From positions 11,222,938 through 11,286,937 of the forward strand of contig JAZAYU010000008.1 of NCBI GenBank assembly GCA_038501625.1: a DNA stretch of 64,000 bases, given 5' to 3'. The notes beneath the pieces were generated by a model, which saw only the letters and a list, made by a program, of their open reading frames with translations, ran no database searches and was not told the DNA's origin. The translations under genes were made by a program, and so were the position numbers. The DNA comes from Corbicula japonica (taxonomy: Eukaryota > Mollusca > Bivalvia > Venerida > Cyrenidae). Every line of letters starts with the position of its first letter. The stretch's first letter is position 1. Positions 1 to 10,689 of the stretch are shown here, one piece after another.

Positions 1-1087
1 GGCTTAGCGTGTCTTGATTTTGAAAGCGGCATGTCATAAAAATGCCAAATTGTCGCGCACAAGGGGTCCCCTGTCAATTACTAAGAAGAAGATATCACTG
101 ACCAATAGAGATCGGTTTACTTTTTTATGTACCTCCACCTCCCAATTAATAAGTATATCGAAATCCTTAATTACTGAATCGGGTAGCAAAAGTATTTGAT
201 ATAGCAGTTATATGAATTATTAATCCTTAATACGACAAGTAGAACCATAAGACATCAATTAGAAACTCATCTTAGCAGAACATTTTATAAATATTCAATC
301 AAGCGATTGAGCGTTTACGCCAAAATGACAGAATTTCAAACCTTAGCAGTCTTAATGTTAATATAAATGTTCCCATCATTATTTGAAGCCGGCATCTCCA
401 TCTTTATTAGAAGCCAGCATCAGAATCCTTGAATTTTATTTCTATGAATGATACGAACAATCAGATAACCTTATTGATCCTTCTTAATTTCAAGACAAAA
501 TCAATCGTACCGTATTTTTGCTTGTGAAGTATATGTGACGTTTTCAAAAATTCAAAATTATTTTTCGTTGAACATTAACGGTACAATGAATTCAAGTAAT
601 AGATGAGTACAAGTATAACGTACAGATACTGTAACCGAATGTTGACATGTCACGATTTCCGGAGTATAGTACATTATCAGTCTTAGCAATTTGCGAATTT
701 CATACCAGTTAAATATAATTTTAAGTATAAAATACATAAAGATGAAAATGCTGTATAGAAATTCGTAACATTAATACTAACGTTTATCCGAATCGCGTTT
801 CATACTGCCCACTATCAACAAGAATGGTACATGTTCTTACAATATTAAAAATGCAAATATCTAACAAATAGTGAAAATAAAAATGTCTGACTAGAATAAC
901 AGACTAGTAACTTATTTTCGACCGGCGGCGATGATTACACACCTGAAATTTAATGGATTATGTTAGGCCTTATGTGCTTAAGCCATAGTCCGATAGTTCA
1001 GCTTTCCTGTGAAGCCTCGTTTTGGGTTGATATCTGGTCACGGGAAGTAACTCGTACAGGACTGCGAAACTGTTTATTGGAAAGGCG
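1..1087. repeat. Left copy of a dispersed ~1.1 kb repeat, inverted relative to 52062-53225
   Basis: Read on the opposite strand, this stretch matches 52062-53225 along its whole length with moderate divergence. Shared landmarks include the block around 1020-1087 (ending ATTGGAAAGGCG), the block around 890-940 and the first 13 bases of the window. The right copy has about 50 extra bases near its far end. The repeat runs off the window start, so its true end is not visible here. No coding potential is seen. Identity was judged by eye. Confidence 0.85.
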
Positions 1088-1489
1088 TATATCGCATGTG
1101 CAATCAGTGTAGATTTGCAGTAGCCAGCACATTTATGCCTTATGCTCAGGATCCACAATATGTGCTTCTTGGTCAGAAATAAACAAGTAAAAAAAGAAAC
1201 GGTGTAGATCATGATCTGATGGCATGGCTCACAGTGATGGCTGATCTGGTTGGAGACTGTTTGCTAATAAAAATTCATCCAAATCCTATGGAGTGAAGAG
1301 TTAATGAGCTTGTTTCAGCCAAAAAAAACCCCAACAGTTTTTGTCAAGATCAGAATGCAGATCTGGATATAAATTGGTTGCAAACTAGATAAAATCTGTT
1401 TTCATGGTTTTATTTCTTTCTCTAATATTATGTCCAGATTTATCTTAATAATCTTATGTATTTAATATACATGTATACTCAAACCTGTA
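1088..1489. other. No gene seen
   Basis: AT-rich sequence between a dispersed repeat and a MITE. I see no open frame with recognisable protein similarity, no splice-flanked exon and no RNA gene. Confidence 0.5.
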
Positions 1490-1736
1490 TTAACCCTTTC
1501 CTGCATAGACACATCTTTATTGCATGGGCGAACAGTCTCGATCCAAATCAGCCGGCACATCCATGCCATCTGATCAGAATCTGCACTTTTCGCTTTTTTA
1601 TTTGTTAGGTTATTTGTGACCAAAATGCGACCAGTGCAGATCCTGATCAGACCTGCTGGCTCAGATGTGCCGGCTGATCTGGATCTACACTGGGCGCACA
1701 TGCGTAAAAATGCATATATATGGAGGAAGGGGTTAA
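1490..1736 (+). mobile_element. piggyBac-like MITE, copy A
   Basis: A 247-bp unit that starts TTAACCCTTTCC and ends GGAAGGGGTTAA, so its outer ends are inverted repeats next to a TTAA. Inside are several GATCCTGATCAG / GGCTGATCTGGATC half-palindromes. Related copies lie at 2331-2533, 10044-10236, 17339-17580 and 19442-19505. A TTAA duplication followed by CCC is the known signature of piggyBac insertions, so this is inferred to be a non-autonomous piggyBac-type element. It has no coding capacity. Confidence 0.75.
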
Positions 1737-2330
1737 GCAGCCACCAAAGGGTATGACAAAAGGGGCTGCCTAATACTGGTGGCTGTTTAAGACAGATAAA
1801 AATAAGAACAAAAAGTCAGATTAGGTGGTTGCTGAATGACAGGTTCATCTGTTCAAAATCTTAATTTCGAAGGACACAATTCTAGTGATAGGTAATTCTA
1901 TACATGCTTATGGTAAAGTTATGGTTCTTATGCGATGCACATCTTCTCAATACTCATTAATATGTCAAGAATTATTAAGTTTCCTTTTGCAGTTTTAGAA
2001 ATATACTGTTGACAGTTGTTTAGAAATAAAATTAAAGGGATATAATTCTGTATAAACAGAAAGTTTTGAGTGATGATTCCTATGCACTTCACATCTTCAA
2101 ATTGCCCTAAATATTTCAATTATTAACACCTGTAATTTCCCATTCACATGTATAATGATAAGCATCAGAAAAGCTTTCTAAATTAAAGCTGAAATTGTGC
2201 ACATTGTGCCCCCTCCACCACCACCACCACCTCTTCTTTCCATTACTGTCAAAATAAAAACAAGATGGATTGTTAAGCATGTTTCATAAAAAGTTGGACA
2301 TATTTTTATGACTGATCATTACTGTGAGGG
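1737..2330. other. No gene seen
   Basis: AT-rich intergenic sequence with a short (CCA)n run near 2214-2232. No credible exon or RNA gene was recognised. Confidence 0.5.
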
Positions 2331-2533
2331 GGAACAGTTTAGATCCAGATCAGCCAACACATATGTGCCGTCTGATCAGGATCTAAACTGTTTGCTTTTT
2401 TATTCATTATGTTATTTCTGACCAAAATGTGACCAGTGCAGATCCTGATCAGACAGCACACATGTGCCGGCTGATCTGGATCTACACTGGTCGCACAAGC
2501 GTAAAAATGCGTATATATAGAGGAAAGGGTTAA
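2331..2533 (+). mobile_element. piggyBac-like MITE, copy B, 5'-truncated
   Basis: Shares the internal GATCCAGATCAGCC / GGCTGATCTGGATC blocks and the GGAAAGGGTTAA right end with copy A. It lacks the first ~40 bases, including the left TTAACCC terminus. No coding capacity. Confidence 0.7.
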
Positions 2534-2782
2534 ACAAGACCATATGATCAATTTCTATTTCGAGATACTGTGATCATCAAGATATCCTCCCTAGAAAGTA
2601 ATATACATAAATAATTATGTTCTTTATGTCTTATATATTTTGTCCTGGAAATACATTGAAAAGAAGTGACTAGATGCTACCCCAAACTTCTTAAGAAGCA
2701 TTATCATGGATGGTAATAGTAGTATGATTTCCAGGTAACAAAAGAGTAGTTCAATTTTCTTTATGAGATTTAATTGTATGAT

Positions 2783-3089
2783 TAAGCTAGACTTACCTTC
2801 GTAGAAGGGAAGGCGAAGGTTGATCTCAATTTCATCCGATTGCTAACTCCCTGAGGGCTCACACAGAGATGACGCAGCATCCAGCAGCAAATTCAGACTT
2901 CAGAGTACCAGATGCAACAGTATGACATGAATGAATGAATACAGTTGCTTATTCTTAAATTTTGAAGGATGTTTATTTGGGGTGGGTTTTTGGGCGGGTG
3001 TGTGAGCCCTCAGGGAGTTAGCAATCGGATGAAATTGAGATCAACCTTCGCCTTCCCTTCTACGAAGGTAAGTCTAGCTTAATCATACA
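2783..3089. repeat. Palindrome made of DIRS terminal sequences
   Basis: Two arms of about 80 bp (around 2783-2862 and 3008-3089) are inverted copies of each other with a ~140-bp centre. Each arm holds a variant of the terminal sequence of the adjoining DIRS element (AATTTCATCCGATTG..., then CTCCCTGAGGG). At 2873-2905 the homology continues into GACGCAGCATCCAGCAGC, which also occurs next to the far end of the element near 8337-8365. DIRS elements are known to carry inverted terminal repeats plus an internal complementary region, so this may be part of the element's 3' end; a nested non-autonomous relative is the alternative. Confidence 0.7.
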
Positions 3090-3209
3090 ATTTCATCCAA
3101 TTGTAACTCCCTGATGGGCCCCACAGAGATTTTAGAGCCATACTTCATAATTTAAGTCAGGCTAAGAGGTTTTATGTATTTTATTTACATACCAAATTAC
3201 CTTCTATTT

Positions 3210-4310
3210 TCACAATGTTTGTAAAACTGCATCTTGTACAGTGTCATTCTCAGAGACAATAGGTCTTTTATAAAACTTTGCAAAAGTTGAAGAGTTCGAC
3301 CAACCTGCAGTCTTAATTATGGTTTCTAATGGTACACCTTTCAGGTTAGCCACTGAAACTGCCGCTGCTCTTGTGCTATGCGGCTTAAACTGCTTGTCGA
3401 TGTTCGCTTCTGAAAGCGTTAACTTTATCCATCGACTTATAGTGTTCTGAGAAGCAGCTTTATGGGGTTTTATAGTGCTGATGAACAGTGAATCATCACA
3501 TCGCAGATTCTTTGTGCGTTGAATGTATTCTTTCAGTAGTGTTACAATACACAATTTCTGATTGTTTTCGTAAGCTTTTAGGGTTATTGGTGCCAAATGC
3601 ATGCCGGGCCGTGACTGTTTTAGAAGTTGTCTAAAGTGAATAGTCACACTGTCCTTATTAAATAATACATCATCAACTTTTAGTAAATGTAAAGTTTGAC
3701 ATCTTTGAGCAGTTAATAACAACAACAACATGCAAATTTTGCATGACAATTGGAGGAGTGTCAAATCAGAGTTATTACTAAGATGTTTCAAGACCTGGCC
3801 CACGTCCCATGTTGTTTGATATCGAGGTAAAGCTGGTCTTGTATTGAATACTCCTTTCATGAACCTAGACATGATTTCTGAAGTAGAAAGGTCTATTCCC
3901 CCACACAGTCTTATGAAAGAGCTTAATGCTGATCTTGCAGTGTTCATAGCACTGTATTTTCCGCCTTCCTCAAATAACTTTGTTAAAAATTTCAAAACGG
4001 TGGTTATAGATGGTCTGCATGGATTGTCTTTCCTTCTGCTGTAACGAATCCATTTTTTAATATATGTGTCATACTGTTTCTTTGTTGATTCTCTCCAGGA
4101 TTTAAGGATGATGTTTCGAGATTTCCTTGAAATTCCTTGACTCTGTAATGCTTTCCTGATAATGGAAAAAGACCTAATTTCATCTTTTGAAGCGGATGTT
4201 TCTGATTTGGTTTGTGTGGAAGAAAGAGGCATTCTTGAGGTTTGGGGAGGATTAACACTGGACCGCATATTAGGTTCAGAAGGCTCGGCCACCAGAATTG
4301 TGTTTGCCAA
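3210..4310 (-). CDS. Tyrosine recombinase of the DIRS element
   Basis: 366 residues. This enzyme would integrate the circular cDNA of the element by site-specific-type recombination, replacing the DDE integrase of LTR elements. A SAM-like N-terminal core-binding region spans about residues 65-165 (start SWRESTKKQY). The catalytic region carries the family residues: R203 in TAQRCQTL, the HxxR box at H311/R314 in KPHSTRAAA, W337 in AGWSNSS and the nucleophile Y347 in FAKFYKRP. The frame overlaps the end of RT/RNase H by about 300 bases in another frame, typical of DIRS. The true start could lie elsewhere in the overlap. No internal stops. Catalytic competence is inferred from residue conservation only. 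Confidence 0.92.
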   Translation of the reverse strand: MANTILVAEPSEPNMRSSVNPPQTSRMPLSSTQTKSETSASKDEIRSFSIIRKALQSQGISRKSRNIILKSWRESTKKQYDTYIKKWIRYSRRKDNPCRPSITTVLKFLTKLFEEGGKYSAMNTARSALSSFIRLCGGIDLSTSEIMSRFMKGVFNTRPALPRYQTTWDVGQVLKHLSNNSDLTLLQLSCKICMLLLLLTAQRCQTLHLLKVDDVLFNKDSVTIHFRQLLKQSRPGMHLAPITLKAYENNQKLCIVTLLKEYIQRTKNLRCDDSLFISTIKPHKAASQNTISRWIKLTLSEANIDKQFKPHSTRAAAVSVANLKGVPLETIIKTAGWSNSSTFAKFYKRPIVSENDTVQDAVLQTL

Positions 4311-5959
4311 ATCGGTGCTACTAGAACTGCACTCGTCTTGTCCTCTTCTATTTTTTGTAATACCTTTCCGATCAAGCTGAAAGGAGGAAATATAAAATAT
4401 TCTTTATTTGTCCATGTTTGACTGAAAGCATCAATAGCTATTGCATGAGGGTCTGGTCTTCTTGACATGTAGTGTGGAAGTTTATTATTTAAACGGGATG
4501 CAAAGAGGTCAATTTCTAAATTCGGATACCTCACTAAAATTTTTGCAAACACTGATTCCCTTAGAGACCATTCCAAATCGTCATTATGTTTCCGAGACAG
4601 TTCATCTGCTTCCACATTTTCTTTCCCTGCTACATGGGCAGCTGAAAGATGAATTTTCCTTTCTATGCACCAGAACCATATAGATCTTGCAAGTTCATCA
4701 AGGGTATCACTTTTTCCCCCTAATTTTTGAATGTATGCACAACTTGTAGTGTTGTCCATGTAAACACGTACATGAGTGTTTGTAACCTCTTTACAAAATG
4801 ATTGCAAAGCTAATTGACATGCTTTTAGTTCAAGTAAATTTATATGTAACTTTTGTTCATCAGCTGACCAATGTCCACCTGTTTTAATTTTACTAGTTTT
4901 GTCATACGCCCCCCATCCTTCTAAAGATGAGTCTGTGTAAATAATTATTGAAGGTTGGCCATGAGATACCACCTTGAAGCTAGTGGGTAGGTGTAAAATC
5001 CACCACTGCAGTATGTCCCGAATATTTGATTGAATTGTCATGTAACTATCAAAATTGCCTCTTTTTGTCTTTAGTGCTACATCTTTAGCTTTCTCTAGAG
5101 GTTTTATGTGCAAAGACGCATATTCCACTCCTGGTATTGCAGCTACAAGCTTGCCAATCAGACATGAGAATTTCCGAATGGTTGTGCGTTTTGTTAATAC
5201 CAGACAGTTGCACAGGTTGATGATATCTTCAACCCTTTCTTTTGTGAGGCGGACTGTCATAGTAATAGAACACAAAATGAACCCCAAGAAAACTATTTGG
5301 TTACTTGGTGTGAAAACTGATTTTGTCGGATGCACTGTGAACCCTAATGAGTCCAGTAAGGATACTGTATCCTGAACATTTTTTACACATTCTTGGTATG
5401 ATGGACTTTGTAAACATGAGTCATCAATAAATGCAGAACTTATATGCCCCTGAGATCTTAGAAATGCGAATGCTGGTTTCAACACTTTAGTGAATACACG
5501 TGGACTACTTGTTAGTCCCTGGACTAATGAAGTAAATTGGTATTTGCAACCATTGTAAAGAAATCTAAAGAAACGTCTATCATCTTCATTGATTGGTATT
5601 GAATAAAATGCATCTGAAATATCAACGGAAGCAAAGAAACAACCTTGTCTCATCGAGTCCACAGCTGATTGCAGTGTTTCCATTTTGAAATGGTTTTTCT
5701 CCATATAATCCTCATTAAACTTTTTTAAATTTAATATAATGCGAATTCTATTATCACGTTTTGGTCTTATAAAAATATTTGAAATGAATTCTTGATTTGC
5801 CAAATTATCACTGTTAGATTGTACTTTTTCAATAATACCTGTCTTTATAAACCTTCCTAATTCTTTATCAATTTGTTTTTGTTCCTCTTCTGTGAATGTG
5901 TAAGGGGTTGGTACATTGATTTGTTTTGGAAACTGTTCTAATTCAACATGATAACCCAT
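4004..5959 (-). CDS. Reverse transcriptase/RNase H polyprotein of the DIRS element
   Basis: 651 residues from the first in-frame Met. The RT palm shows SVDISDAFYSIP (111-122), SLVQGLTSSPRVF (~144-156) and the catalytic FIDD (177-180), a variant of YxDD. RNase H follows with D343 (YTDSSLEGWGA), E377 (LLELKA), D402 (MDNTT) and D452 (ADELSR). The C-terminal third (from about LEIDLFASRLNN) resembles the region after RNase H in other DIRS elements, sometimes described as methyltransferase-like; I cannot confirm that. The frame is open well upstream of this Met, to beyond 6100, and that part reads like the usual pre-RT segment (SDKWILQT just before the Met). Translation may therefore begin by frameshifting from gag or at an upstream site. 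Confidence 0.92.
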   Translation of the reverse strand: MGYHVELEQFPKQINVPTPYTFTEEEQKQIDKELGRFIKTGIIEKVQSNSDNLANQEFISNIFIRPKRDNRIRIILNLKKFNEDYMEKNHFKMETLQSAVDSMRQGCFFASVDISDAFYSIPINEDDRRFFRFLYNGCKYQFTSLVQGLTSSPRVFTKVLKPAFAFLRSQGHISSAFIDDSCLQSPSYQECVKNVQDTVSLLDSLGFTVHPTKSVFTPSNQIVFLGFILCSITMTVRLTKERVEDIINLCNCLVLTKRTTIRKFSCLIGKLVAAIPGVEYASLHIKPLEKAKDVALKTKRGNFDSYMTIQSNIRDILQWWILHLPTSFKVVSHGQPSIIIYTDSSLEGWGAYDKTSKIKTGGHWSADEQKLHINLLELKACQLALQSFCKEVTNTHVRVYMDNTTSCAYIQKLGGKSDTLDELARSIWFWCIERKIHLSAAHVAGKENVEADELSRKHNDDLEWSLRESVFAKILVRYPNLEIDLFASRLNNKLPHYMSRRPDPHAIAIDAFSQTWTNKEYFIFPPFSLIGKVLQKIEEDKTSAVLVAPIWQTQFWWPSLLNLICGPVLILPKPQECLFLPHKPNQKHPLQKMKLGLFPLSGKHYRVKEFQGNLETSSLNPGENQQRNSMTHILKNGFVTAEGKTIHADHL

Positions 5960-6090
5960 GATTGTTTGTAATATCCATTTGTCAGAAGTGAACTTAGTCC
6001 AATTTTGATAGTGTTGTGCTGTTTTGCCTGCTTTAAAATTTTCAGGGGTGTTGTTTAAGTACCTGTATAAACTGTTTTCAGAACTTACAT

Positions 6091-7221
6091 TTAATATTTT
6101 TGTCTTTGTGTGTTCCCTTTGTGGTTCGTTTTCTTGCCTTGTCCCTGGTGTTTGAAGGGTCTTCTTTGTTGGAACTGGTGTTTGAGTGGCTTGTTTTGGG
6201 GGGTGGCATGTGTTTGTTTTGCTCCCCCCTTCCGCTGTAAAAAAGGCTTGAAATTGTCGTTTGTCAGTTGGGTGAGCTTTATTTTCGAATCTCCCAGATG
6301 TTTGATTTTGTCCCCCAAATTGTCTCCAAACAATTGAGTTGCTGACGTATGGTTGTCACACAGCGGTTTGTATGGCGCGAGAAGATCTTTCCGTATTTTT
6401 TCTTTTCTGATTTGGCTAATCTTGGCAACTGAATGGGTCAGTATTTTGAAAGCATCGATGATGTGGCTCTTGAGTGCCTTATCTTCAGATTTCTGAGCCC
6501 GATCCAGTGCCTTGAGAATTGGAACTAAAGCAAATTGTGCATTTTCTTGAGACTTTTGTAAAAGGTAGTCTGTATTTTTTGTGTCCCGTTTTAACTGTGA
6601 CCACAGAATCTCATTAACCTTTGGAGTTTGTAGATATTCTACGTTTTGAGGACGTTTGTGTCTCTCTTGCAGTGCCTTCCACTTTTCTGGCTGGACCTTG
6701 GTGGAAATAGCGGTTTTTGTCAAAGTTGCCAGGTTTCCGTCTATCGCTTCTCCAGTATCAGTGGACTCCTCAAAATAGTCCAGTAGGTCCGCTAAACCAT
6801 CTTCCTCCTTGTCTTCTTCCTCTGTTTCTTCCTCTTGGAAAAATTTGTTTAAACCTTCTTCCAATGAATCCGTACTTTCGTCATTTTCACTGTCATTGTC
6901 AGACTCATCTGAGCTGTCATCATTCAAACTTTTTTGTTTTTTAGATGGTCCCGGTTCAACCACAGAGTCTGATTGCCTTTTCTGTGACTTTAATTCCTTT
7001 ATTTCTGATTGGATTGATTTAACAGTGTCCGCTAAATCCTTGAAAGACTTTGTTGTCTTCTTGAATTCTTCAAGATTCTTGTTTACCGTAGCAAACACAG
7101 CCTCTCCTTTTTCAACCATGGCCTGTAACGAATTTTCTTTGGACGACGAGGACGAATGAGTATCCATTCTGAAATTTGAATAAGTTAAACTACTATTATC
7201 TGTAAGATTCTCAAGTAACAT
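6091..7221 (-). CDS. Gag-like protein of the DIRS element
   Basis: 376 residues, no recognised zinc knuckle. The N-terminal third is rich in Ser/Lys and likely coiled-coil (around FKKTTKSFKDLADTVKSI). A strongly acidic stretch follows (about residues 95-160, runs of D/E and S), then a predicted helical region with LQTPKVNEILWSQLKRDT, and a basic Gln/Lys-rich tail (QRRPFKHQGQGKKTN) that could bind nucleic acid. It is first of the three frames on the minus strand and its 3' end overlaps the upstream extension of the RT frame. The gag role is inferred from position and composition. Confidence 0.8.
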   Translation of the reverse strand: MLLENLTDNSSLTYSNFRMDTHSSSSSKENSLQAMVEKGEAVFATVNKNLEEFKKTTKSFKDLADTVKSIQSEIKELKSQKRQSDSVVEPGPSKKQKSLNDDSSDESDNDSENDESTDSLEEGLNKFFQEEETEEEDKEEDGLADLLDYFEESTDTGEAIDGNLATLTKTAISTKVQPEKWKALQERHKRPQNVEYLQTPKVNEILWSQLKRDTKNTDYLLQKSQENAQFALVPILKALDRAQKSEDKALKSHIIDAFKILTHSVAKISQIRKEKIRKDLLAPYKPLCDNHTSATQLFGDNLGDKIKHLGDSKIKLTQLTNDNFKPFLQRKGGAKQTHATPQNKPLKHQFQQRRPFKHQGQGKKTNHKGNTQRQKY

Positions 7222-8367
7222 TTTATCAATTTTTGTTACTAAGACAATTAATGTCGTATCTTACAGTGTTAACAACGCATTATTCTATTAATATCAATAT
7301 GCGTGTTATACCGTTAAGTGCCTACATCGACACCGTTTTATTTATTTATAAGTATTTTTAGCAACAACGACACGGTTTGTTTGCGCGCAGGAAACAGCGA
7401 ATCAGATCGCTTGTTACCTTCAATGACCCCGTCTGGCCCCCGAAAACAGTGCGGGAAACGGGCAAATTAGGCACATTGATAAGCGACTACTAAACTATTT
7501 TTAGTATCAAAGTTGTCGCGGCCCCGGACTAAGCATAACTAAAATGATCTCAGTCCAAGCAAACATATTTTCTGCTCGAAAATTATGTGACTATATATCT
7601 AGTCATAAATGGTCATGTCTATTCGACTTTTGTTTTAAAATTTTTCATTTTAAAATTTTTTGTCGATTCAACGTTGTATGTTCAACGTTTTTAACGAATA
7701 TCTCGTTCAGGAGTTGTCGCGGCCCCGTTATGAGCATACCGCAAACCCCTTCCTCGTGTAGTTAGGCCGTACAATCATGGCTATCCCGACTCGGACGTTA
7801 AATCTCGTCGTAGAGATCGGTTTTAAACACGAACAATCTCCAAAAACATTGTCGTCTGGGGAATTTCCTCGGCAATCTACATATCGATCACAAAAGAAAC
7901 GATGTGTGCTTCCAAATTTTCGTACTCAGAAAATTACGTGATTTCACCACCATTCGTGTAAGATATTCATCTTTACTGAACCGTTTGTGGCGAATATCCA
8001 CCACGTGCAACGGCATTCAAATTATTTTACGTCTGTTTGAAACGTATTTCCGTTTTTAGACGTTTTCCCTCGACAACAACCTTCCAACAATCGTAAGTAG
8101 AAACCATCAAGTTAGCGGCATGGCCTATCAGTTGTTGCCAGCCGAACATTTAACCTAAAATACCGATGGGCTACGAAAGCAAACCGTTATTAAATATTAA
8201 TAATTAATAATCTTCCCCTACCTGATACCCTTCGTAGTAAAACTTTTCCGATTTTGTTAAGATTTAATTTAAATTTCCGAAGTTTTTGAAGAAACAATTT
8301 TTGTTCAACTTGACTTGAGCTGCTGAAGCCTCGTTCTGAATTTGCTGCTGGATGCTGCGTCATCTCT
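7222..8367 (-). other. 5' untranslated region of the DIRS element
   Basis: About 1.1 kb between the element's 5' terminal repeat and the gag start with no long frame. It includes two copies of GTTGTCGCGGCCCCG about 200 bp apart (near 7512 and 7713) and the AT palindrome TTTTAAAATTTTTCATTTTAAAATTTT near 7632. It is noticeably richer in CpG than the flanking DNA. Promoter or replication signals are plausible but unproven. Confidence 0.5.
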
Positions 8368-8402
8368 GTGGGGCCCATCAGGGAGTTACAATTGGATGAA
8401 AT

Positions 8403-9664
8403 TTGATGGATTCAGAATCAAGTTAATGGGCAAACAAACTGAAATTTGTGTTACAAGAAACTGCTTTTATTTGCAACAAAAACATTTTTATTTATGATAT
8501 ATGTGCATAACTGGCCAAGTTAATATCAAACTTTGTCCTATTAGTAATTAACTCTGTAATATAAAGTTAACAATGCAATATCTTCATACAAGTAATAACT
8601 TCACAAAAATTACATTTTTAAATTTCCCGGTAGTAACTTTTAACACTGGATTCATGAGAGTACAAAGTTTTAAAAATATAGTACACTGAGCCAAAATAAA
8701 TAGTACATTGTATCTACTTAAGTTTGATTGATCACTAACATGATCCTTCACACCGAGAACTGAGCAACTGTCTTCCAAAAATCAATTATAAAGATTTTCA
8801 ATTCACTACAGTAAAAGGGAGGTAAATGTGAATTGCTGGAACTTCTAGCACAGCTTTTTAGGACTAGTTAAGGTCAGAGGACAGTAAATAGAAAAGCCTG
8901 TTGTGGATTGGACAATTTTGTGTAGGGACGATTCGGGCTTACTTTATTTTCAAAGACTCATTGGACAAAACTATAGAGAATAAAAATAAATATTTGTTTT
9001 CAAAAATGTAAAATGACTTTAATTATATACTTTAAAATAAAATTGATTTTTTTAAATACTGTTTGAAAGGTGATTTGTGGCACTTTATTGAAGTTTGTAC
9101 TTTCCTTATTAATTTTTGGGTTGAAGATTTGTTTACATTCTGGGGGTGATTACTTTCAGTTTAAAATGCTGAGAGAAAGAGTTGGTGAAGACCCTGATTT
9201 CTGGCCATTTTTGATTTGCCCAAGAGTGCCACTTTGCAAATCTGTTGTAGTTTTGGAAAAAGTCATGTAAACTAAATCACAGGCGGACCAAATCTTATAA
9301 TGTAAGTCTAGTAGTTTTTTGGATTTTATCTACCATTGGAACTTGGGAAATTGTTTTCTTTCTAATACACGTGAATATGTTTTAGAACCAATGACTTCCT
9401 CCTGAAACCCTCATTACTAAAAGGGGAAGGATAACTCAGTTGATACTTTAGATTTTTAATAAAATTGTATTACTTTGCAAGGATTGCAGAAATGCAAATT
9501 GGATCTAAGAAAGAATTTTGACTTTTCTTTTAGAGATAGGGAAGTGGATACTTTTTGTTTTTGCTGAGTATGCGAGAAGTATGATAAATAAGAACTTGTA
9601 GACCAGCTTGCCTGCTAACTTTAATCTTATATTCCAAGTTGAACTAGAATGTAACCTTGGACAC
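8403..9664. other. No gene seen
   Basis: AT-rich sequence. A 66-codon open frame near 9070-9270 shows no recognisable domain. I see no exon-like block with matching splice sites. Confidence 0.45.
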
Positions 9665-9906
9665 TGATGACCCCACTGCAACAACATTTGTATCAAGGGC
9701 AATAACTCTGGTAAAAATAGTCGCAGGAAAACAACATTTTCTTTAGGATCACCTACACATCCTGCTATGCAAGTTTAAAAGAAATCCGCCTGGTAGTTAA
9801 TCAGGAGTTGATGCCACAAGATTTGGGGGATTACGGATGTACAGATGGATGGAAATACAGAAGAGTGCATCTCTATATGCCTCCCACTTCTTTGGGGCAT
9901 AAAAAA
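9665..9906 (-). mobile_element. Truncated Helentron-like element
   Basis: On the minus strand this begins TTTTTTATGCCCCAAAGAAGTGGGAGGCATATAGAG-like sequence at about 9906, matching the left end of the element at 49271. It then runs into one core unit (GTGGCATCAACTCCTGATTA, rather like GTGGCGTCAACTCCTCCTAA at 49485) and stops after the CCAGAGTTATTGCCC block. The 3' hairpin end is missing. Confidence 0.7.
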
Positions 9907-10043
9907 GGGTCATATAAAATTTATCAAAATGGAGTTAAGATATGGTTCTTGGCATACACACTAATGATATTATGATGGTGAAGAAAATTTATGTGCCATG
10001 TATAAAGCTGAAGTACTTTGTAAGATAAAATAAGGTCGTTTTT

Positions 10044-10236
10044 CTCCATAGATACACCTTTTTTGCCTGGGCGAACAGTGTAGGATCTGCTCTGTTCACT
10101 TTTTTAATTATTGGGTTATTTCTGTCCAAAATGGGACCAGTGCAGATCCTGATCAGATGGCAAGATGTGCCGGCTGATCTGGATCAACACTGGTCACACA
10201 TGCGTAAAAATGCATATATATGGAGGAAAGGGTTAA
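10044..10236 (+). mobile_element. piggyBac-like MITE, copy C, internally deleted
   Basis: Starts at CTCCATAGATACACC without its first bases and ends GGAGGAAAGGGTTAA, like copy A. About 50 bases that the longer copies have after the GCGAACAGT block are missing. No coding capacity. Confidence 0.7.
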
Positions 10237-10689
10237 CCAAAAAGTGGGAAATTATGACTGTGACTATGTTAGTATAATAGCTTGACATATTCTTCATCAG
10301 TCTTCGAACAATGGTTATCTTAAAAAGATGACTGCAGTAAGATAGCTCGCGTTGCCCAGAAAAAGGGATGCAATCAAGCACTGCATTGAAGATTTCTTCT
10401 CACACTGCATTGAACATTTCTTCTCAAACTAAAATGACATACAGGAGTTTGTCAACAAAGATGCTTGTATTAAAATCCTTACAACCTAATAAATTTAAGA
10501 TTAGAACTACAACAATCAATAATGAAAAGAAACAATCAATTAGTACCAGTAGTTTTTCTAACGGAAATCTATTATTCGACAAAGATAATTTGGCAATGTT
10601 TACATTGGCGTGTTTACATTGGCGTTACATGTAAACAATGAACAAATATGTTAATCCTTGTTTAATACAAAGCGTAAAGCTCCAAACAC

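Larger units (their letters stand above)
3092..8402 (-). mobile_element. DIRS-type tyrosine-recombinase retrotransposon, apparently complete
   Basis: The ends are inverted copies of one sequence (AATTTCATCCAATTGTAACT at 3092, its complement ending at 8402). Between them, on the minus strand in the order usual for DIRS elements, lie a gag-like frame, an RT/RNase H frame and a tyrosine recombinase frame that overlaps RT/RNase H. No LTRs and no target-site duplication were found, as expected for integration by a tyrosine recombinase. All three frames are long and uninterrupted, so the copy is young and may be competent. The palindrome at 2783-3089 probably belongs to its 3' end, which would make the element about 5.6 kb. 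Confidence 0.88.
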
